Part shown: piece by piece, positions 47,540 to 57,602 of the stretch | Numbering within the stretch: position 1 is the stretch's first letter | Layout of the letters: every line of letters begins with the position of its first letter | Assembly (NCBI RefSeq): GCF_003063355.1 | Contig: NZ_NESH01000002.1 | Span: 248,001 to 312,000, forward strand | Reading direction: 5' to 3' | DNA: 64,000 nucleotides | Origin: Limnohabitans sp. Bal53 | GTDB lineage: Bacteria; Pseudomonadota; Gammaproteobacteria; Burkholderiales; Burkholderiaceae_C | Notes under the pieces: model-generated | Seen by the model: the letters and a program-made list of their open reading frames with translations, nothing else | The model's database searches: none | Told to the model about the DNA's origin: nothing | Program-made: the position numbers and the translations under genes

Positions 47540-48868
47540 ATGGCTCGGCAATATTTCGGGACAGACGGCATTCGCGGCACAGTCGGACAAAGCCCGATCA
47601 CACCCGATTTCATCTTGCGTTTGGCCCATGCCGTGGGCCGTGTGTTGAAGGCCAAAGAAGCTCATCCAGTGGTTCTGATCGGCAAAGACACCCGCATTTC
47701 CGGTTACATGCTCGAAAGTGCACTGGAATCAGGCTTCAATTCAGCGGGCGTCGACGTGGTTTTGCTTGGGCCTGTGCCCACGCCCGCTGTGGCTTACTTG
47801 ACCCGGGCGCAACGCGCTTCATTGGGGGTGGTGATCAGTGCCAGCCACAATCCATTTGCCGACAATGGCATCAAGTTTTTCAGCGCCCAAGGTCAAAAAT
47901 TGTCGGACGCCTGGGAAGAAACCGTCGAAGCCCGGCTGCTGGAAGACCCGGTTTGGGTGGACTCGGCCGCCCTTGGCAAGACCCGGCGCCTGGACGATGC
48001 GGCGGGCCGTTACATCGAGTTTTGCAAAAGCACGTTCTCCAACGACCTGACCCTCAAGGGCTTGAAGATCGTGGTGGATGCTGCCCATGGGGCCGCCTAT
48101 CAGATCGCGCCCAAGGTCTTCCACGAATTGGGAGCCGAGGTGGTTGCCATCGGTTGTGCACCCGATGGCCTGAACATCAACAAAGGTGTGGGCGCGACCC
48201 ACCCCGAGGCCTTGGTGCAGGCGGTCAAGGACCACGGTGCCGACTATGGTGTCGCCCTCGATGGTGATGCCGACCGCTTGCAGTTGGTCGATGCCTCGGG
48301 GCGCTTGTTCAATGGGGATGAATTGTTGTACCTGATGGTCGCTGATCGCTTGGCCCGCGACGAAGCGGTGCCTGGTGCTGTGGGCACCCTGATGACCAAT
48401 CTGGCCGTGGAGCTCGCCATTAAAAAGCGGGGTGTGCAATTTGAGCGGGCCAACGTGGGCGACCGTTATGTGTTGGAGGTCCTGCACAACAAAGGCTGGT
48501 TGTTGGGCGGTGAAGGCTCTGGCCATTTGCTGGCATTGGACAAACACACCACGGGGGATGGACTGGTCAGTGCTTTGCAGGTGTTGCAAGCCTGTGTGGG
48601 CAGCGGCCAAACCATGGCGCAGTTGCTAGAAGGCGTCAGCCTTTTCCCCCAAACCCTGATCAATGTGCGCCTGTCGCCGGGTTTTGATTGGCAAGTGCAC
48701 GCCCCATTGTGGGCGGTCAAGCAAGCCGTCGAAGCCGAGTTGGGTGATGCAGGCCGGGTGTTGATCCGCGCCAGTGGCACGGAACCCTTGGTGCGCGTTA
48801 TGGTCGAGGCGCGCGATGCTGCGCAAGCGCGTCAATGTGCTGAACGCTTGGCCGATACGCTTCGTTGA
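47540..48868 (+). CDS. glmM: Phosphoglucosamine mutase
   Basis: 442 residues from the ATG at 47540 with AAGGA 7 nt upstream. Starts [16 protein letters not shown]; the catalytic phosphoserine is in [14 protein letters not shown], the metal loop in [10 protein letters not shown], the sugar loop in GGEGSGH and the phosphate site in [12 protein letters not shown]. It makes glucosamine-1-phosphate for peptidoglycan and LPS. Confidence 0.98.
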   Translation: MARQYFGTDGIRGTVGQSPITPDFILRLAHAVGRVLKAKEAHPVVLIGKDTRISGYMLESALESGFNSAGVDVVLLGPVPTPAVAYLTRAQRASLGVVISASHNPFADNGIKFFSAQGQKLSDAWEETVEARLLEDPVWVDSAALGKTRRLDDAAGRYIEFCKSTFSNDLTLKGLKIVVDAAHGAAYQIAPKVFHELGAEVVAIGCAPDGLNINKGVGATHPEALVQAVKDHGADYGVALDGDADRLQLVDASGRLFNGDELLYLMVADRLARDEAVPGAVGTLMTNLAVELAIKKRGVQFERANVGDRYVLEVLHNKGWLLGGEGSGHLLALDKHTTGDGLVSALQVLQACVGSGQTMAQLLEGVSLFPQTLINVRLSPGFDWQVHAPLWAVKQAVEAELGDAGRVLIRASGTEPLVRVMVEARDAAQARQCAERLADTLR

Positions 48869-48945
48869 GCGTGAGCAGGTCTTGGCTAAGGTCTTACCGT
48901 TGATTTATTGAGCGGTCAACGGTCTTTGACCAGGACGGCCTGCAC

Positions 48946-49767
48946 TCAGTAAATCAGGCGCTCGGGCTTGATTTCCTGCAAGATGGTGGTTGCGATCTCT
49001 TCGATGGACTTGGTCGTGGTCGACAGCCAGCGGATACCCGATCGTCGCATCATGGCTTCAGCCTCCGAGACCTCCATTCGGCAGTTTTCAATGCTGGCGT
49101 AACGCGAGTTGGGCCTGCGTTCGGCGCGGATCTCGGCCAATCGGTCCGGATGGATGCTCAGACCGAAGATCTTTTGCCGGTGCGGCACCAAGGCGGGAGG
49201 CAATTGTCTGCGGTCAAAATCTTCCGGAATCAGGGGGTAGTTGGCCGCTTTGAGGCCGTGCTGCATGGCCAGATACAAGCTGGTTGGGGTTTTGCCGCTG
49301 CGGCTAACGCCCACCAAAATCACATCGGCCGATTCCAGATCCCGGTTGGACTGGCCATCGTCATGGGCCAATGAGAAATTGATGGCCTCGATCCGGTCGT
49401 GGTATTCCTTGCTTTTGCTGACATCCGAAAAGCGACCCACCCGGTGGTGTGACTTGATGCCCAATTCCCCTTCCAGTGGGTTCACAAAGGTGCCAAACAT
49501 GTCCAGCAGCATGCCTTGGCAGTGCTCTTGCAGCACCTTGAGCACATCCATGTTGACCAAGGTGGTGAACACAATGGGTTTGTTGCCCTCGGCCTCGGCC
49601 GTGTGGTTGATTTGCCGCACCGCCTGATGCGCTTTGTCGATGGTGTCGGTGAAAGGCAGCCTGACATGCCGCGTTTTCATGTCGAACTGGGCCAGGATCG
49701 CGTTGCCAAAAGTTTCGGCCGTGATGCCCGTGCCGTCAGAGACGAAAAATACAGTGCGTTTTGACAT
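48946..49767 (-). CDS. ppsR: PEP synthase regulatory protein (kinase/pyrophosphorylase)
   Basis: 273 residues. DUF299 family: starts [22 protein letters not shown], with a P-loop [15 protein letters not shown] near residue 152 and [12 protein letters not shown]. It inactivates PpsA by ADP-dependent phosphorylation of a Thr and reactivates it by Pi-dependent phosphorolysis. Divergent from ppsA, its partner. Between glmM and this gene is a CCGTTGA/TCAACGG hairpin (about 48897-48922). Confidence 0.95.
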   Translation of the reverse strand: MSKRTVFFVSDGTGITAETFGNAILAQFDMKTRHVRLPFTDTIDKAHQAVRQINHTAEAEGNKPIVFTTLVNMDVLKVLQEHCQGMLLDMFGTFVNPLEGELGIKSHHRVGRFSDVSKSKEYHDRIEAINFSLAHDDGQSNRDLESADVILVGVSRSGKTPTSLYLAMQHGLKAANYPLIPEDFDRRQLPPALVPHRQKIFGLSIHPDRLAEIRAERRPNSRYASIENCRMEVSEAEAMMRRSGIRWLSTTTKSIEEIATTILQEIKPERLIY

Positions 49768-49914
49768 GCTTGTAATTTATTTCAAATGACGAGGTCAACA
49801 AGACCCCTAAAATCAGTCAATTATCCACCGTGGCCGGATCAGGGTTCCATTCCAAGAACAACCTAAAACCCTGACCTTTGCACTGGAGCCTGGTTTTAAC
49901 TTTGGAGCTTTAGC

Positions 49915-52305
49915 ATGTCTGTTCTTTTCAGTGAGACCGCCCTGGTCGTTCCCTTTGAGTTGTTGCGCATGACCGATGTTGAATCGGTCGGCGGCAAAAA
50001 TGCGAGCTTAGGGGAGATGATTTCCCAGCTGCCCTCGGGCGTGCGCGTGCCCACAGGCTTTGCCACCACCGCCCATGCCTTCCGACAGTTTTTGGCCTTT
50101 GATGGACTGACCGAGCGCATCAATGCACGTTTGGACGCCTTGGACACCGAGGACGTACGTGCCTTGGCCGCAGCGGGCGCTGAAATCCGTGCCATGGTCG
50201 AGGCCCAACCTTTCCCTGCCGATCTGGAGCAAGCCATCCGTGAGGAGTTTGTGCGCCTGCAGGGCAACAACCCGGAGGCTTCGTTTGCGGTGCGCTCCTC
50301 GGCCACAGCCGAAGACTTGCCGGATGCTTCTTTTGCCGGCCAACAAGAAACCTTCTTGAATGTGGTCGGCATTGAGGACGTTCTACACAAGATGAAAGAG
50401 GTGTTTGCCTCTTTGTACAACGACCGCGCCATCAGCTACCGTGTGCATAAGGGGTTTGCCCACGCTGAAGTGGCCTTGTCGGCGGGTGTGCAGCGCATGG
50501 TGCGCTCTGATCTGGGCGCGGCTGGTGTCATGTTCACCATCGACACCGAGTCCGGTTTTGAAGACGTGGTGTTCATCACCTCCAGCTACGGCTTGGGCGA
50601 GACGGTGGTGCAGGGCGCGGTGAACCCGGACGAGTTTTATGTTCACAAACCCATGTTGGCCGCGGGCAAGCGCAGCGTGATCCGCCGTAACTTGGGCTCC
50701 AAACTCATCGAGATGGTGTTCGCCACGCCAGAAGAAAAAGCCGCCTCGGGCAAACTGGTCAAAACCACCGACGTGCCCACCGAACTGCGCAACCGCTTCA
50801 GTTTGACCGACGACGAGGTCGAGCAATTGGCCCGCTATGCGGTGGTCATTGAGCAGCATTACGGCCGACCTATGGACATCGAGTGGGGCAAAGACGGCAC
50901 AGACGGTTTGCTCTACATCTTGCAAGCACGCCCTGAAACTGTGAAAAGCCAGGCCAAAGGCACGCCCGAGTTGCGCTACAAGCTCAAAGGCAAAAGCACC
51001 ATCTTGGCCGAAGGCCGCGCGATTGGCCAAAAGATCGGCACCGGTCCGGTGCGCTTGGTGCACCACATCAGCGAGATGGACAAGGTTCAACCTGGCGATG
51101 TGCTGGTGACCGACATGACCGACCCGAACTGGGAGCCGGTGATGAAGCGTGCCAGCGCCATCGTCACCAATCGGGGCGGACGCACTTGCCATGCTGCGAT
51201 CATTGCGCGCGAGTTGGGCATACCAGCGGTGGTCGGTTGCGGTAACGCCACCGAGCAGTTGACCGAAGGCACTTTGGTCACTGTCAGCTGCGCCGAGGGC
51301 GATACCGGCCACATTTACGACGGCTTGTTGGAAACCGAAATCAGCGAAATCCAGCGCGGTGTGCTGCCTGAGATCAAAACCAAGATCATGATGAACGTGG
51401 GCAATCCCCAACTGGCCTTTGACTTTGCCCAGCTGCCCAATGCCGGTGTGGGTCTGGCCCGTCTGGAGTTCATCATCAACAACAACATTGGCGTGCACCC
51501 CAAGGCCATCTTGGATTACCCCGCCATCGATGCTGACCTGAAGAAAGCCGTGGAATCTGTGGCCCGTGGCCATGCGTCTCCGCGTGCTTTTTATGTGGAC
51601 AAAGTCACCGAAGGCGTGGCCAGCATCGCGGCCGCTTTCTGGCCCAAGCCGGTCATCGTGCGTTTGTCGGACTTCAAGAGCAACGAATACCGCAAGCTCA
51701 TTGGTGGCAGCCGTTACGAGCCGGAAGAGGAAAACCCGATGCTGGGTTTCCGCGGAGCAGCGCGTTACATCAGCCGCGATTTTGGCGAAGCGTTTGCCAT
51801 GGAATGCGAAGCCCTCAAGCGGGTGCGCGGTGAGATGGGCCTGACCAACGTGCAGATCATGGTGCCCTTTGTGCGCACCTTGGGCCAAGCCGAAAAGGTC
51901 ACCCAGTTGTTGGCCAGTCAAGGTCTGCGTCGCGGTGAAGAGGGCCTCAAAGTCATCATGATGTGTGAGGTCCCCAGCAATGCCATTTTGGCTGAGAAAT
52001 TTCTCGAGTTTTTCGATGGCTTCTCGATTGGCTCGAACGACCTCACGCAGCTGACTTTGGGTCTGGACCGCGATTCTGGTATGGAGTTGCTGGCGGCTGA
52101 TTTTGACGAGCGCGATCCGGCGGTCACAGCCCTGATTTCTCAAGCCATTCAAGCCTGTTTGGCGCAGGGCAAATACATCGGCATTTGCGGTCAAGGCCCC
52201 TCGGACCATCCGGATTTTGCGCATTGGTTGATGGACCAGGGCATCAGCTCTATTTCGCTCAATCCCGATACCGTCATCGAGACTTGGACGAACTTGGGGC
52301 GCTGA
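49915..52305 (+). CDS. ppsA: Phosphoenolpyruvate synthase
   Basis: 796 residues, full length. N-terminal PEP/pyruvate-binding ATP-grasp domain ([38 protein letters not shown]), the swivelling domain with the phosphohistidine in [15 protein letters not shown], and the C-terminal TIM barrel ending near [11 protein letters not shown]. It converts pyruvate and ATP to PEP, AMP and Pi for gluconeogenesis. The adjacent regulatory Thr of the GGRTCH motif is the PpsR target. Confidence 0.98.
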   Translation: MSVLFSETALVVPFELLRMTDVESVGGKNASLGEMISQLPSGVRVPTGFATTAHAFRQFLAFDGLTERINARLDALDTEDVRALAAAGAEIRAMVEAQPFPADLEQAIREEFVRLQGNNPEASFAVRSSATAEDLPDASFAGQQETFLNVVGIEDVLHKMKEVFASLYNDRAISYRVHKGFAHAEVALSAGVQRMVRSDLGAAGVMFTIDTESGFEDVVFITSSYGLGETVVQGAVNPDEFYVHKPMLAAGKRSVIRRNLGSKLIEMVFATPEEKAASGKLVKTTDVPTELRNRFSLTDDEVEQLARYAVVIEQHYGRPMDIEWGKDGTDGLLYILQARPETVKSQAKGTPELRYKLKGKSTILAEGRAIGQKIGTGPVRLVHHISEMDKVQPGDVLVTDMTDPNWEPVMKRASAIVTNRGGRTCHAAIIARELGIPAVVGCGNATEQLTEGTLVTVSCAEGDTGHIYDGLLETEISEIQRGVLPEIKTKIMMNVGNPQLAFDFAQLPNAGVGLARLEFIINNNIGVHPKAILDYPAIDADLKKAVESVARGHASPRAFYVDKVTEGVASIAAAFWPKPVIVRLSDFKSNEYRKLIGGSRYEPEEENPMLGFRGAARYISRDFGEAFAMECEALKRVRGEMGLTNVQIMVPFVRTLGQAEKVTQLLASQGLRRGEEGLKVIMMCEVPSNAILAEKFLEFFDGFSIGSNDLTQLTLGLDRDSGMELLAADFDERDPAVTALISQAIQACLAQGKYIGICGQGPSDHPDFAHWLMDQGISSISLNPDTVIETWTNLGR

Positions 52306-52338
52306 GCGCACGCCCCTGCCCACGATCAGGACCAGCCG

Positions 52339-54465
52339 ATGAGCAAACCCATGGACGTTGCCATGTCTTCGGCTTACCGCTGGCGACTGCACCGCAACGT
52401 CCTGATTTATGTGGTCTTTCTGCTGGGCTTGATCGGGGCCATGGCTTGGGCCGAACGCACAGGTCTGTCCCGCAATCTGATCGGGCCGATTTTTTTGTTC
52501 AGCACGGTCATGATCTACGCGTTGATCGGGATTGCGGCGAGAACCACGGACGAGGACGAGTATTACGTGGCTGGCCGGCGCATTCCGGCCATGTACAACG
52601 GCATGGCCACGGCGGCAGACTGGATGAGCGCGGCCTCGTTCATCAGTCTGGCGGGCGCCCTGTACCTTCAAGGCTTTTCTGGCAGCGGCAACCAGCCTGG
52701 TGGCTTGGCCTATGTGATGGGCTGGACTGGCGGTTTCTGTCTGGTAGCTTTGTTGATTGCGCCGCACTTACGTGCCATGCGGCTGTACACCTTGCCCGAT
52801 TACTTCGATCAGCGCTACGGCGGTCGTTGGCCGCGGGTGATTGCGGCGCTGGCTTCGGTGCTGTGTTCGTTCACTTATGTGGTTGCCCAAATTTATGGCA
52901 TTGGCCTGATCGCTTCACGTCTGACCGGCGTACAGTTTGAAATCGGCATCTTGTTGGGCTTGGGCGGTGTTTTGCTGTGCTCGTTTTTGGGCGGGATGCG
53001 CGCCATCACCTGGACCCAGGTGGCGCAGTACATCATGCTGCTGCTGGCCTTTCTCATCCCGGTGTCCTGGCTGGCTTACAAACAATTGGGCAACCCTGTC
53101 GCACCATTGGCCTACGGCGCTCAGTTGTCGGCCATTGCCAGCATCGAAAAGCGCTTGATGGACGATCCGGCCGAGCTGGAAGTTCGCCGCGAATACGCAC
53201 AAAGGGCCAAAATTTACGCTTCGCGTTTGCAGGATGTGGACGCGGCCATGGTCGATCTTCGCCAGGAGTTGGAAGAAAAAATCCGCTTGCTCAAAGCGCA
53301 AGGGGCCGACTTTGCAGCCATTGCCCAAGTGCGCCGTGAGCTGCTGGCTGTGCCGCAGGAAGCTTCTTCGGCGCGCGAGTTGTGGACCCGCGCCATGCAC
53401 GACAACCTGGAGCGTGCGCGGCCATTGGGCGGCATGCCACCGCACACCCAGGCTTTCACCGGAGAGCCCGACGGTGGGCTGGCAAGGGAAAAACTGTTCA
53501 GCGAGTCGCGCCTGAATTTTCTGGCGTTGGTGTTTTGCCTGATGATTGGCACGGCAGGTTTGCCGCATTTGTTGACCCGTTTTTATACCTCGCCCTCGGT
53601 GGCCGAAACACGCAGCTCCGTGGCCTGGTCCTTGTTTTTTATTGGCCTGATTTACCTGAGCGTGCCTGCATTGGCGGTGCTGGTGAAGTTCGAGGTGCTC
53701 AACACCTTGGTGGGCAGCAGTTTTGCCGACTTGCCCAGCTGGATGGCGCAGTGGGCCAGGCTAGATTCGGCATTGCTGGAGTTTTCGGATGTCAACAGCG
53801 ACGGTATTTTGCAATTGGGCGAGCTCAAACTGGGGGCGGACATGATCATGTTGGCCACGCCCGAATTGGGCGGAATGCCCTTCGTGGTGTCGGGTCTGGT
53901 GGCTGCCGGTGGACTGGCTGCCGCGTTGTCGACGGCCGATGGTTTGCTGTTGACCATCAGCAATGCTCTGGTCCGCGATATGCGACCCAATGGCGTCAAT
54001 GGCCCCAAGTCTTCTGAAGGGCGGGTCATCCTGTCCAAGTTTGCCTTGCTGGCTGTGGCCATGCTGGCAGCGCTTGTGGCCGCTTTCAAGCCTGCAGAAA
54101 TCCTGGCCCTGGTTTCGGCCTCTTTTTCGCTGGCTGCCTCGGCTTTCTTTCCGGGCATGGTGTTGGGTATGGCTTGGCAGCGGGTGCATCGCCCTGCGGT
54201 GGTGCTGGGCATGCTGTCGGGCTTGGGCGTGACCATTTTTTACATGGTGGTCAATGCCCCCGGCTTCCGCCACTTTTGGGAGTTGGACCCCTATGGCGGC
54301 TTGTGGTGGGGCATCCAGCCCTTGTCTGCAGGCGTGTTTGGGGTTCCTGCGGGATTCGCAGTCATGGTGCTGGCCACCTGGCTGATCCCGCAGCGCCTGC
54401 ACGGCCAAAACTCGCCTTCACGGACACATCAGTCCGACCCAACCAACAGCTATCCAGGGCTGTGA
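52339..54465 (+). CDS. Sodium:solute symporter (acetate-permease-like, VC_2705 type) with soluble insert and EF-hand loop
   Basis: 708 residues with about 13 transmembrane helices. The SSS family core has DEYYVAGRRIPAMYNGMATAADWMSAASF and LSTADGLLLTISNAL. Two features stand out: a hydrophilic, coiled-coil-prone insert (about residues 250-390, rich in EKRL/ELEEKIRLLK) between helices, and a canonical 12-residue EF-hand loop at Asp484-Glu495 (DVNSDGILQLGE) in an extramembrane segment. It lies 33 nt after ppsA and is likely co-transcribed, which suits uptake of acetate or a similar acid. The substrate is unproven. Confidence 0.88.
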   Translation: MSKPMDVAMSSAYRWRLHRNVLIYVVFLLGLIGAMAWAERTGLSRNLIGPIFLFSTVMIYALIGIAARTTDEDEYYVAGRRIPAMYNGMATAADWMSAASFISLAGALYLQGFSGSGNQPGGLAYVMGWTGGFCLVALLIAPHLRAMRLYTLPDYFDQRYGGRWPRVIAALASVLCSFTYVVAQIYGIGLIASRLTGVQFEIGILLGLGGVLLCSFLGGMRAITWTQVAQYIMLLLAFLIPVSWLAYKQLGNPVAPLAYGAQLSAIASIEKRLMDDPAELEVRREYAQRAKIYASRLQDVDAAMVDLRQELEEKIRLLKAQGADFAAIAQVRRELLAVPQEASSARELWTRAMHDNLERARPLGGMPPHTQAFTGEPDGGLAREKLFSESRLNFLALVFCLMIGTAGLPHLLTRFYTSPSVAETRSSVAWSLFFIGLIYLSVPALAVLVKFEVLNTLVGSSFADLPSWMAQWARLDSALLEFSDVNSDGILQLGELKLGADMIMLATPELGGMPFVVSGLVAAGGLAAALSTADGLLLTISNALVRDMRPNGVNGPKSSEGRVILSKFALLAVAMLAALVAAFKPAEILALVSASFSLAASAFFPGMVLGMAWQRVHRPAVVLGMLSGLGVTIFYMVVNAPGFRHFWELDPYGGLWWGIQPLSAGVFGVPAGFAVMVLATWLIPQRLHGQNSPSRTHQSDPTNSYPGL

Positions 54466-54474
54466 TGTTCAGGC

Positions 54475-54480
54475 TATAAT
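54475..54480 (+). promoter_or_regulatory. rpsF operon promoter (-10)
   Basis: A perfect TATAAT lies 80 nt before rpsF and just beyond the symporter stop. No clear -35 is seen. The start would fall just before the leader hairpin. Confidence 0.6.
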
Positions 54481-54495
54481 CTGAGGCTTCGCCTT

Positions 54496-54524
54496 GCTGC
54501 ACCCCGTCAGACGCTGGGGGCAGC
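54496..54524 (+). promoter_or_regulatory. S6:S18-type leader hairpin upstream of rpsF
   Basis: GCTGC pairs with GCAGC and, after a single-A bulge, CCCC pairs with GGGG around the loop GTCAGACGCT. A bulged stem-loop with a C-rich/CCG element in the rpsF leader is the described site of S6:S18 feedback control. The position fits; the exact consensus was not compared base by base. Confidence 0.5.
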
Positions 54525-54560
54525 TATTCCAACCATTTGGGTTAACCTCAAGGAGTCTCA

Positions 54561-54926
54561 ATGCGTCATTACGAAATCATTTTGCTGATCCACCCCGATC
54601 AGTCCGAACAAGTGCCGGCCATGCTGGAGCGCTACAAAGGCATGATCACTGCCGGCGGCGGCAGCATTCACCGTGTGGAAGACTGGGGTCGCCGTCAACT
54701 GGCGTACCAGATCAACAAGCTGGGCAAAGCCCACTACCTGTGCGTGAACATCGAAGCCGATCAAGCTGTTATGGCTGAACTCGAGCACGCTTTCAAGTTC
54801 AACGACGCCGTGCTGCGCCACTTGACAGTGTTGAAGAAAAAAGCCGACACAGGTCCTTCATCCATGATGAAGCAAGTCGAGCGCGAAGAAGCCCGCAAGT
54901 CCCAACAAGCCGAATTCGCCGCTTGA
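54561..54926 (+). CDS. rpsF: 30S ribosomal protein S6
   Basis: 121 residues. [21 protein letters not shown], then [21 protein letters not shown] and [11 protein letters not shown] are diagnostic. AAGGAG lies 8 nt upstream. S6 binds 16S rRNA with S18. First gene of rpsF-priB-rpsR-rplI. Confidence 0.98.
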   Translation: MRHYEIILLIHPDQSEQVPAMLERYKGMITAGGGSIHRVEDWGRRQLAYQINKLGKAHYLCVNIEADQAVMAELEHAFKFNDAVLRHLTVLKKKADTGPSSMMKQVEREEARKSQQAEFAA

Positions 54927-54943
54927 CACGTGCCTGTTGAGGA

Positions 54944-55231
54944 GTGAACCGAACCGAACTGACTGCCTGTATTGCTGAGCAAGCCGCTTTGCGATACACC
55001 CCCGCTGGTTTGCCTGCTCTCGATTTGATTCTGGAGCATGCCTCTGAAGTAGAAGAGGCAGGGCAAATGCGCAAAATCCAGTTGAAGCTTCGTGCCTTGG
55101 CCATCGGGTCATTGGCCGAAAGACTGGCCAAGCAAGCGGTAGGTAGTGTTTGGACGTTTCAGGGCTTTTTGGCCACCCCTCGACAAGGTAAAAGTGTCGT
55201 GTTGCACGTTCAAGAATTTCAGCAAGATTAA
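54944..55231 (+). CDS. priB: Primosomal replication protein N (PriB)
   Basis: 95 residues from a GTG at 54944, whose ribosome-binding site (TGAGGA) almost touches it, suggesting modest translation. Single OB-fold related to [21 protein letters not shown], then the conserved GS and WTFQGFLA strands. PriB stabilises PriA on DNA during replication restart. The rpsF-priB-rpsR-rplI order is typical of beta- and gammaproteobacteria. Confidence 0.94.
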   Translation: MNRTELTACIAEQAALRYTPAGLPALDLILEHASEVEEAGQMRKIQLKLRALAIGSLAERLAKQAVGSVWTFQGFLATPRQGKSVVLHVQEFQQD

Positions 55232-55245
55232 TTTCAGGAGGCCCC

Positions 55246-55527
55246 ATGGCCACGTTCAAAAAATTCAACAAAGACAAGCGCCCCAAGCGCAACACCCAGT
55301 CACTGCTCTTCAAGCGCAAGCGTTTTTGCCGCTTCACCGTGACCGGTGTCGAAGAAATCGACTACAAAGATGTGGACACATTGCGTGACTTCATCGCCGA
55401 AAACGGCAAGATCATCCCCGCACGCTTGACTGGCACCCGTGCCATCTTCCAGCGCCAGCTCAACACCGCCATCAAGCGCGCACGCTTTTTGGCCATGTTG
55501 CCCTACACCGACCAGCACAAAGTCTAA
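55246..55527 (+). CDS. rpsR: 30S ribosomal protein S18
   Basis: 93 residues, basic. [28 protein letters not shown] and the C-terminal [19 protein letters not shown] are family signatures. AGGAGG lies upstream of the ATG. It partners S6 in the 30S platform and with S6 represses the operon in many bacteria. Confidence 0.98.
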   Translation: MATFKKFNKDKRPKRNTQSLLFKRKRFCRFTVTGVEEIDYKDVDTLRDFIAENGKIIPARLTGTRAIFQRQLNTAIKRARFLAMLPYTDQHKV

Positions 55528-55538
55528 GGAGTCCAACC

Positions 55539-55991
55539 ATGCAAATCATCCTGCTCGAAAAGGTTGTGAACCTGGGTAATCTGGGCGATATCGTCAAAGT
55601 CAAAGACGGCTACGCTCGCAACTTCCTGATCCCTCAAGGCCGTGCACGCCGTGCGACCGAAGCCAACAAGGCCGAGTTCGAAGCGCGCCGCGTCGAACTG
55701 GAAAAAGCCGCTGCTGCCAAATTGGCCGAAGCCCAAGCCCAAGGCGAAAAGCTGTCCGGTACGGTAGTCAAGTTGTCGCAAAAAGCTGGTGTTGATGGCC
55801 GTTTGTTTGGTTCTGTGACCAACAATGACATCGCCGATGAGCTGAACAAGCAAGGCTACAAACTGGTCAAGTCCCAGATCCGTATGCCTCATGGCCCGAT
55901 CAAGGTGGTGAGTGACTCCACCGTGTCGGTGGCATTGCACACCGATGTGGTGGTTGACGTGACCGTGACGGTTTACGGCGAAACAGCCTGA
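55539..55991 (+). CDS. rplI: 50S ribosomal protein L9
   Basis: 150 residues. N-terminal [34 protein letters not shown], then a long Ala/Glu/Lys connecting helix (about 40-75) and a C-terminal RNA-binding domain. AAGGAG precedes the ATG. Last gene of the operon, ending before a clear terminator. Confidence 0.98.
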   Translation: MQIILLEKVVNLGNLGDIVKVKDGYARNFLIPQGRARRATEANKAEFEARRVELEKAAAAKLAEAQAQGEKLSGTVVKLSQKAGVDGRLFGSVTNNDIADELNKQGYKLVKSQIRMPHGPIKVVSDSTVSVALHTDVVVDVTVTVYGETA

Positions 55992-56007
55992 TATCCACAG
56001 CGTTCTG

Positions 56008-56042
56008 AAAAGCCGCCTGGCCTTGTGCTGGGCGGCTTTTTT
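56008..56042 (+). terminator. Intrinsic terminator after rplI
   Basis: AAAAGCCGCC pairs with GGCGGCTTTT around a 13-nt loop, and the T-run continues for six bases. It ends the rpsF operon and isolates dnaB. Confidence 0.85.
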
Positions 56043-56097
56043 CTTTGGGGCTCACAAGTTCTGACTTTTACAGGGCAGAACACCGGATGTACAGAGC

Positions 56098-56106
56098 TTA
56101 TCCACA
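56098..56106 (+). promoter_or_regulatory. DnaA box upstream of dnaB
   Basis: TTATCCACA, a perfect match to the DnaA consensus TTATNCACA, lies 61 nt before the dnaB start. A one-mismatch copy, ATATCCACA, lies at 55991-55999. DnaA may thus regulate dnaB transcription. No AT-rich unwinding element or further boxes suggest an origin. Confidence 0.55.
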
Positions 56107-56166
56107 GCTTTATCCCAAGCCTGCCGCATTTTTGCGACTACCATGGTCTTTTGAGGCCTTACACCC

Positions 56167-57585
56167 ATGTCCGCCGTTTTTGCACCTTCCTTGAACACCT
56201 TTCCTTCTGACCTTTCTGGCGACAGCCAAGTGGCCAAACTGCGCGTGCCGCCGCATTCGATTGAAGCCGAGTCCAGTGTGCTGGGTGGACTGTTGCTGGA
56301 CAACGGCGCCTGGGATCGCGTGGGTGACTTGTTGGTTGACAACGACTTTTACCGGCACGAACACAAGCTGATTTATGCGGCCATCGGGGCGCTGATCAAT
56401 GCTTCCAAGCCGGCCGATGTCATCACGGTGAACGAGCAGTTGCAGAACCAGGGCAAGGCCGAGGAAATGGGCGGCTTAGGCTACCTCAATTCCCTGGCGC
56501 AGTACGTGCCCAGCGCCAGCAACATCCGCCGTTATGCCGAGATCGTGCGTGAACGCTCGATTCTGCGCAAACTGGTGTCTGCCAGCGACGAGATCGCGAC
56601 CAACGCCTTCAACCCCCAAGGCAAGGCGATTGACCGCATCCTGGACGAGGCCGAGCAAAAAATCTTCAACATCGGTGAAGAAGGCTCGCGCATGAAGCAG
56701 GGCTTTCAGTCCATGGACACCCTGGTGGTGGAGTTGCTCGACCGCGTGCAGGAGATGGCCGACAACCCCAATGACATCACAGGTGTGCCCACGGGCTTTT
56801 ATGACCTGGACCGCATGACGTCTGGCCTCCAGCCGGGTGACATGGTGGTGCTGGCGGCGCGTCCTTCTATGGGCAAAACGGCTTTTGCCATCAACATCGC
56901 CGAGCATGTGGCCTTGAACGAAGGTTTGCCGGTGGCGGTGTTCTCCATGGAAATGGGCGCATCGCAGTTGGCGGTGCGTGTGGTCGGCTCGATCGGCCGA
57001 ATCGACCAGGGCCATTTGCGCACGGGCAAGCTCAGTGACGATGAGTGGCCCCGCCTGACCGAAGCCATTGAAAAACTGCGCACCGTATCCTTGCACATCG
57101 ATGAAACGCCTGGGCTCACACCTTCCGAATTGCGGGCCAATGCCCGGCGTTTGGCCCGCCAGTGCGGCAAGCTGGGCTTGATTGTGGTGGACTATTTGCA
57201 GCTGATGAGTGGCTCGGGTGGCTCCGGCGGTGACAACCGCGCCACCGAGTTGGGCGAGATATCGCGGGGCTTGAAAATGCTGGCCAAAGAGCTGCAGTGT
57301 CCGGTCATTGCCCTGTCTCAGCTCAACCGAAGCGTCGAGCAGCGCACCGACAAACGACCCATGATGAGCGACTTGCGAGAGTCCGGCGCCATTGAGCAGG
57401 ATGCCGACATCATCATGTTCATCTACCGAGACGATTACTACAACAAGGATTCGAAAGATCCCGGTGTGGCCGAAATCATCATCGGCAAGCAGCGTAACGG
57501 CCCAACAGGCACGGTTCGGCTCACCTTCCTGAAGAACCTGACCCGTTTTGAAAGCCTGGCTTCAGGCCTCAGTGACGATTACTGA
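56167..57585 (+). CDS. dnaB: Replicative DNA helicase DnaB
   Basis: 472 residues. N-terminal DnaG-binding domain ([19 protein letters not shown]), linker helix, then the RecA-like domain with Walker [14 protein letters not shown], Walker [11 protein letters not shown] and the arginine finger region; [17 protein letters not shown] is typical. Hexameric 5'-3' helicase at the fork. Ends 17 nt from phoH, convergent. Confidence 0.98.
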   Translation: MSAVFAPSLNTFPSDLSGDSQVAKLRVPPHSIEAESSVLGGLLLDNGAWDRVGDLLVDNDFYRHEHKLIYAAIGALINASKPADVITVNEQLQNQGKAEEMGGLGYLNSLAQYVPSASNIRRYAEIVRERSILRKLVSASDEIATNAFNPQGKAIDRILDEAEQKIFNIGEEGSRMKQGFQSMDTLVVELLDRVQEMADNPNDITGVPTGFYDLDRMTSGLQPGDMVVLAARPSMGKTAFAINIAEHVALNEGLPVAVFSMEMGASQLAVRVVGSIGRIDQGHLRTGKLSDDEWPRLTEAIEKLRTVSLHIDETPGLTPSELRANARRLARQCGKLGLIVVDYLQLMSGSGGSGGDNRATELGEISRGLKMLAKELQCPVIALSQLNRSVEQRTDKRPMMSDLRESGAIEQDADIIMFIYRDDYYNKDSKDPGVAEIIIGKQRNGPTGTVRLTFLKNLTRFESLASGLSDDY

Positions 57586-57602
57586 GGTCCGAAGACGGGG
57601 TT

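Noticed and set aside
50383-52767. A 794-codon open frame antisense to ppsA
   Set aside because: It is His/Ala/Gln-rich with no recognisable motif and lies over an intact ppsA; a shadow frame.
56050-56166. Replication origin at the DnaA box before dnaB
   Set aside because: Only one perfect box and one near match, with no AT-rich unwinding region and no dnaA/dnaN or gidA neighbours.
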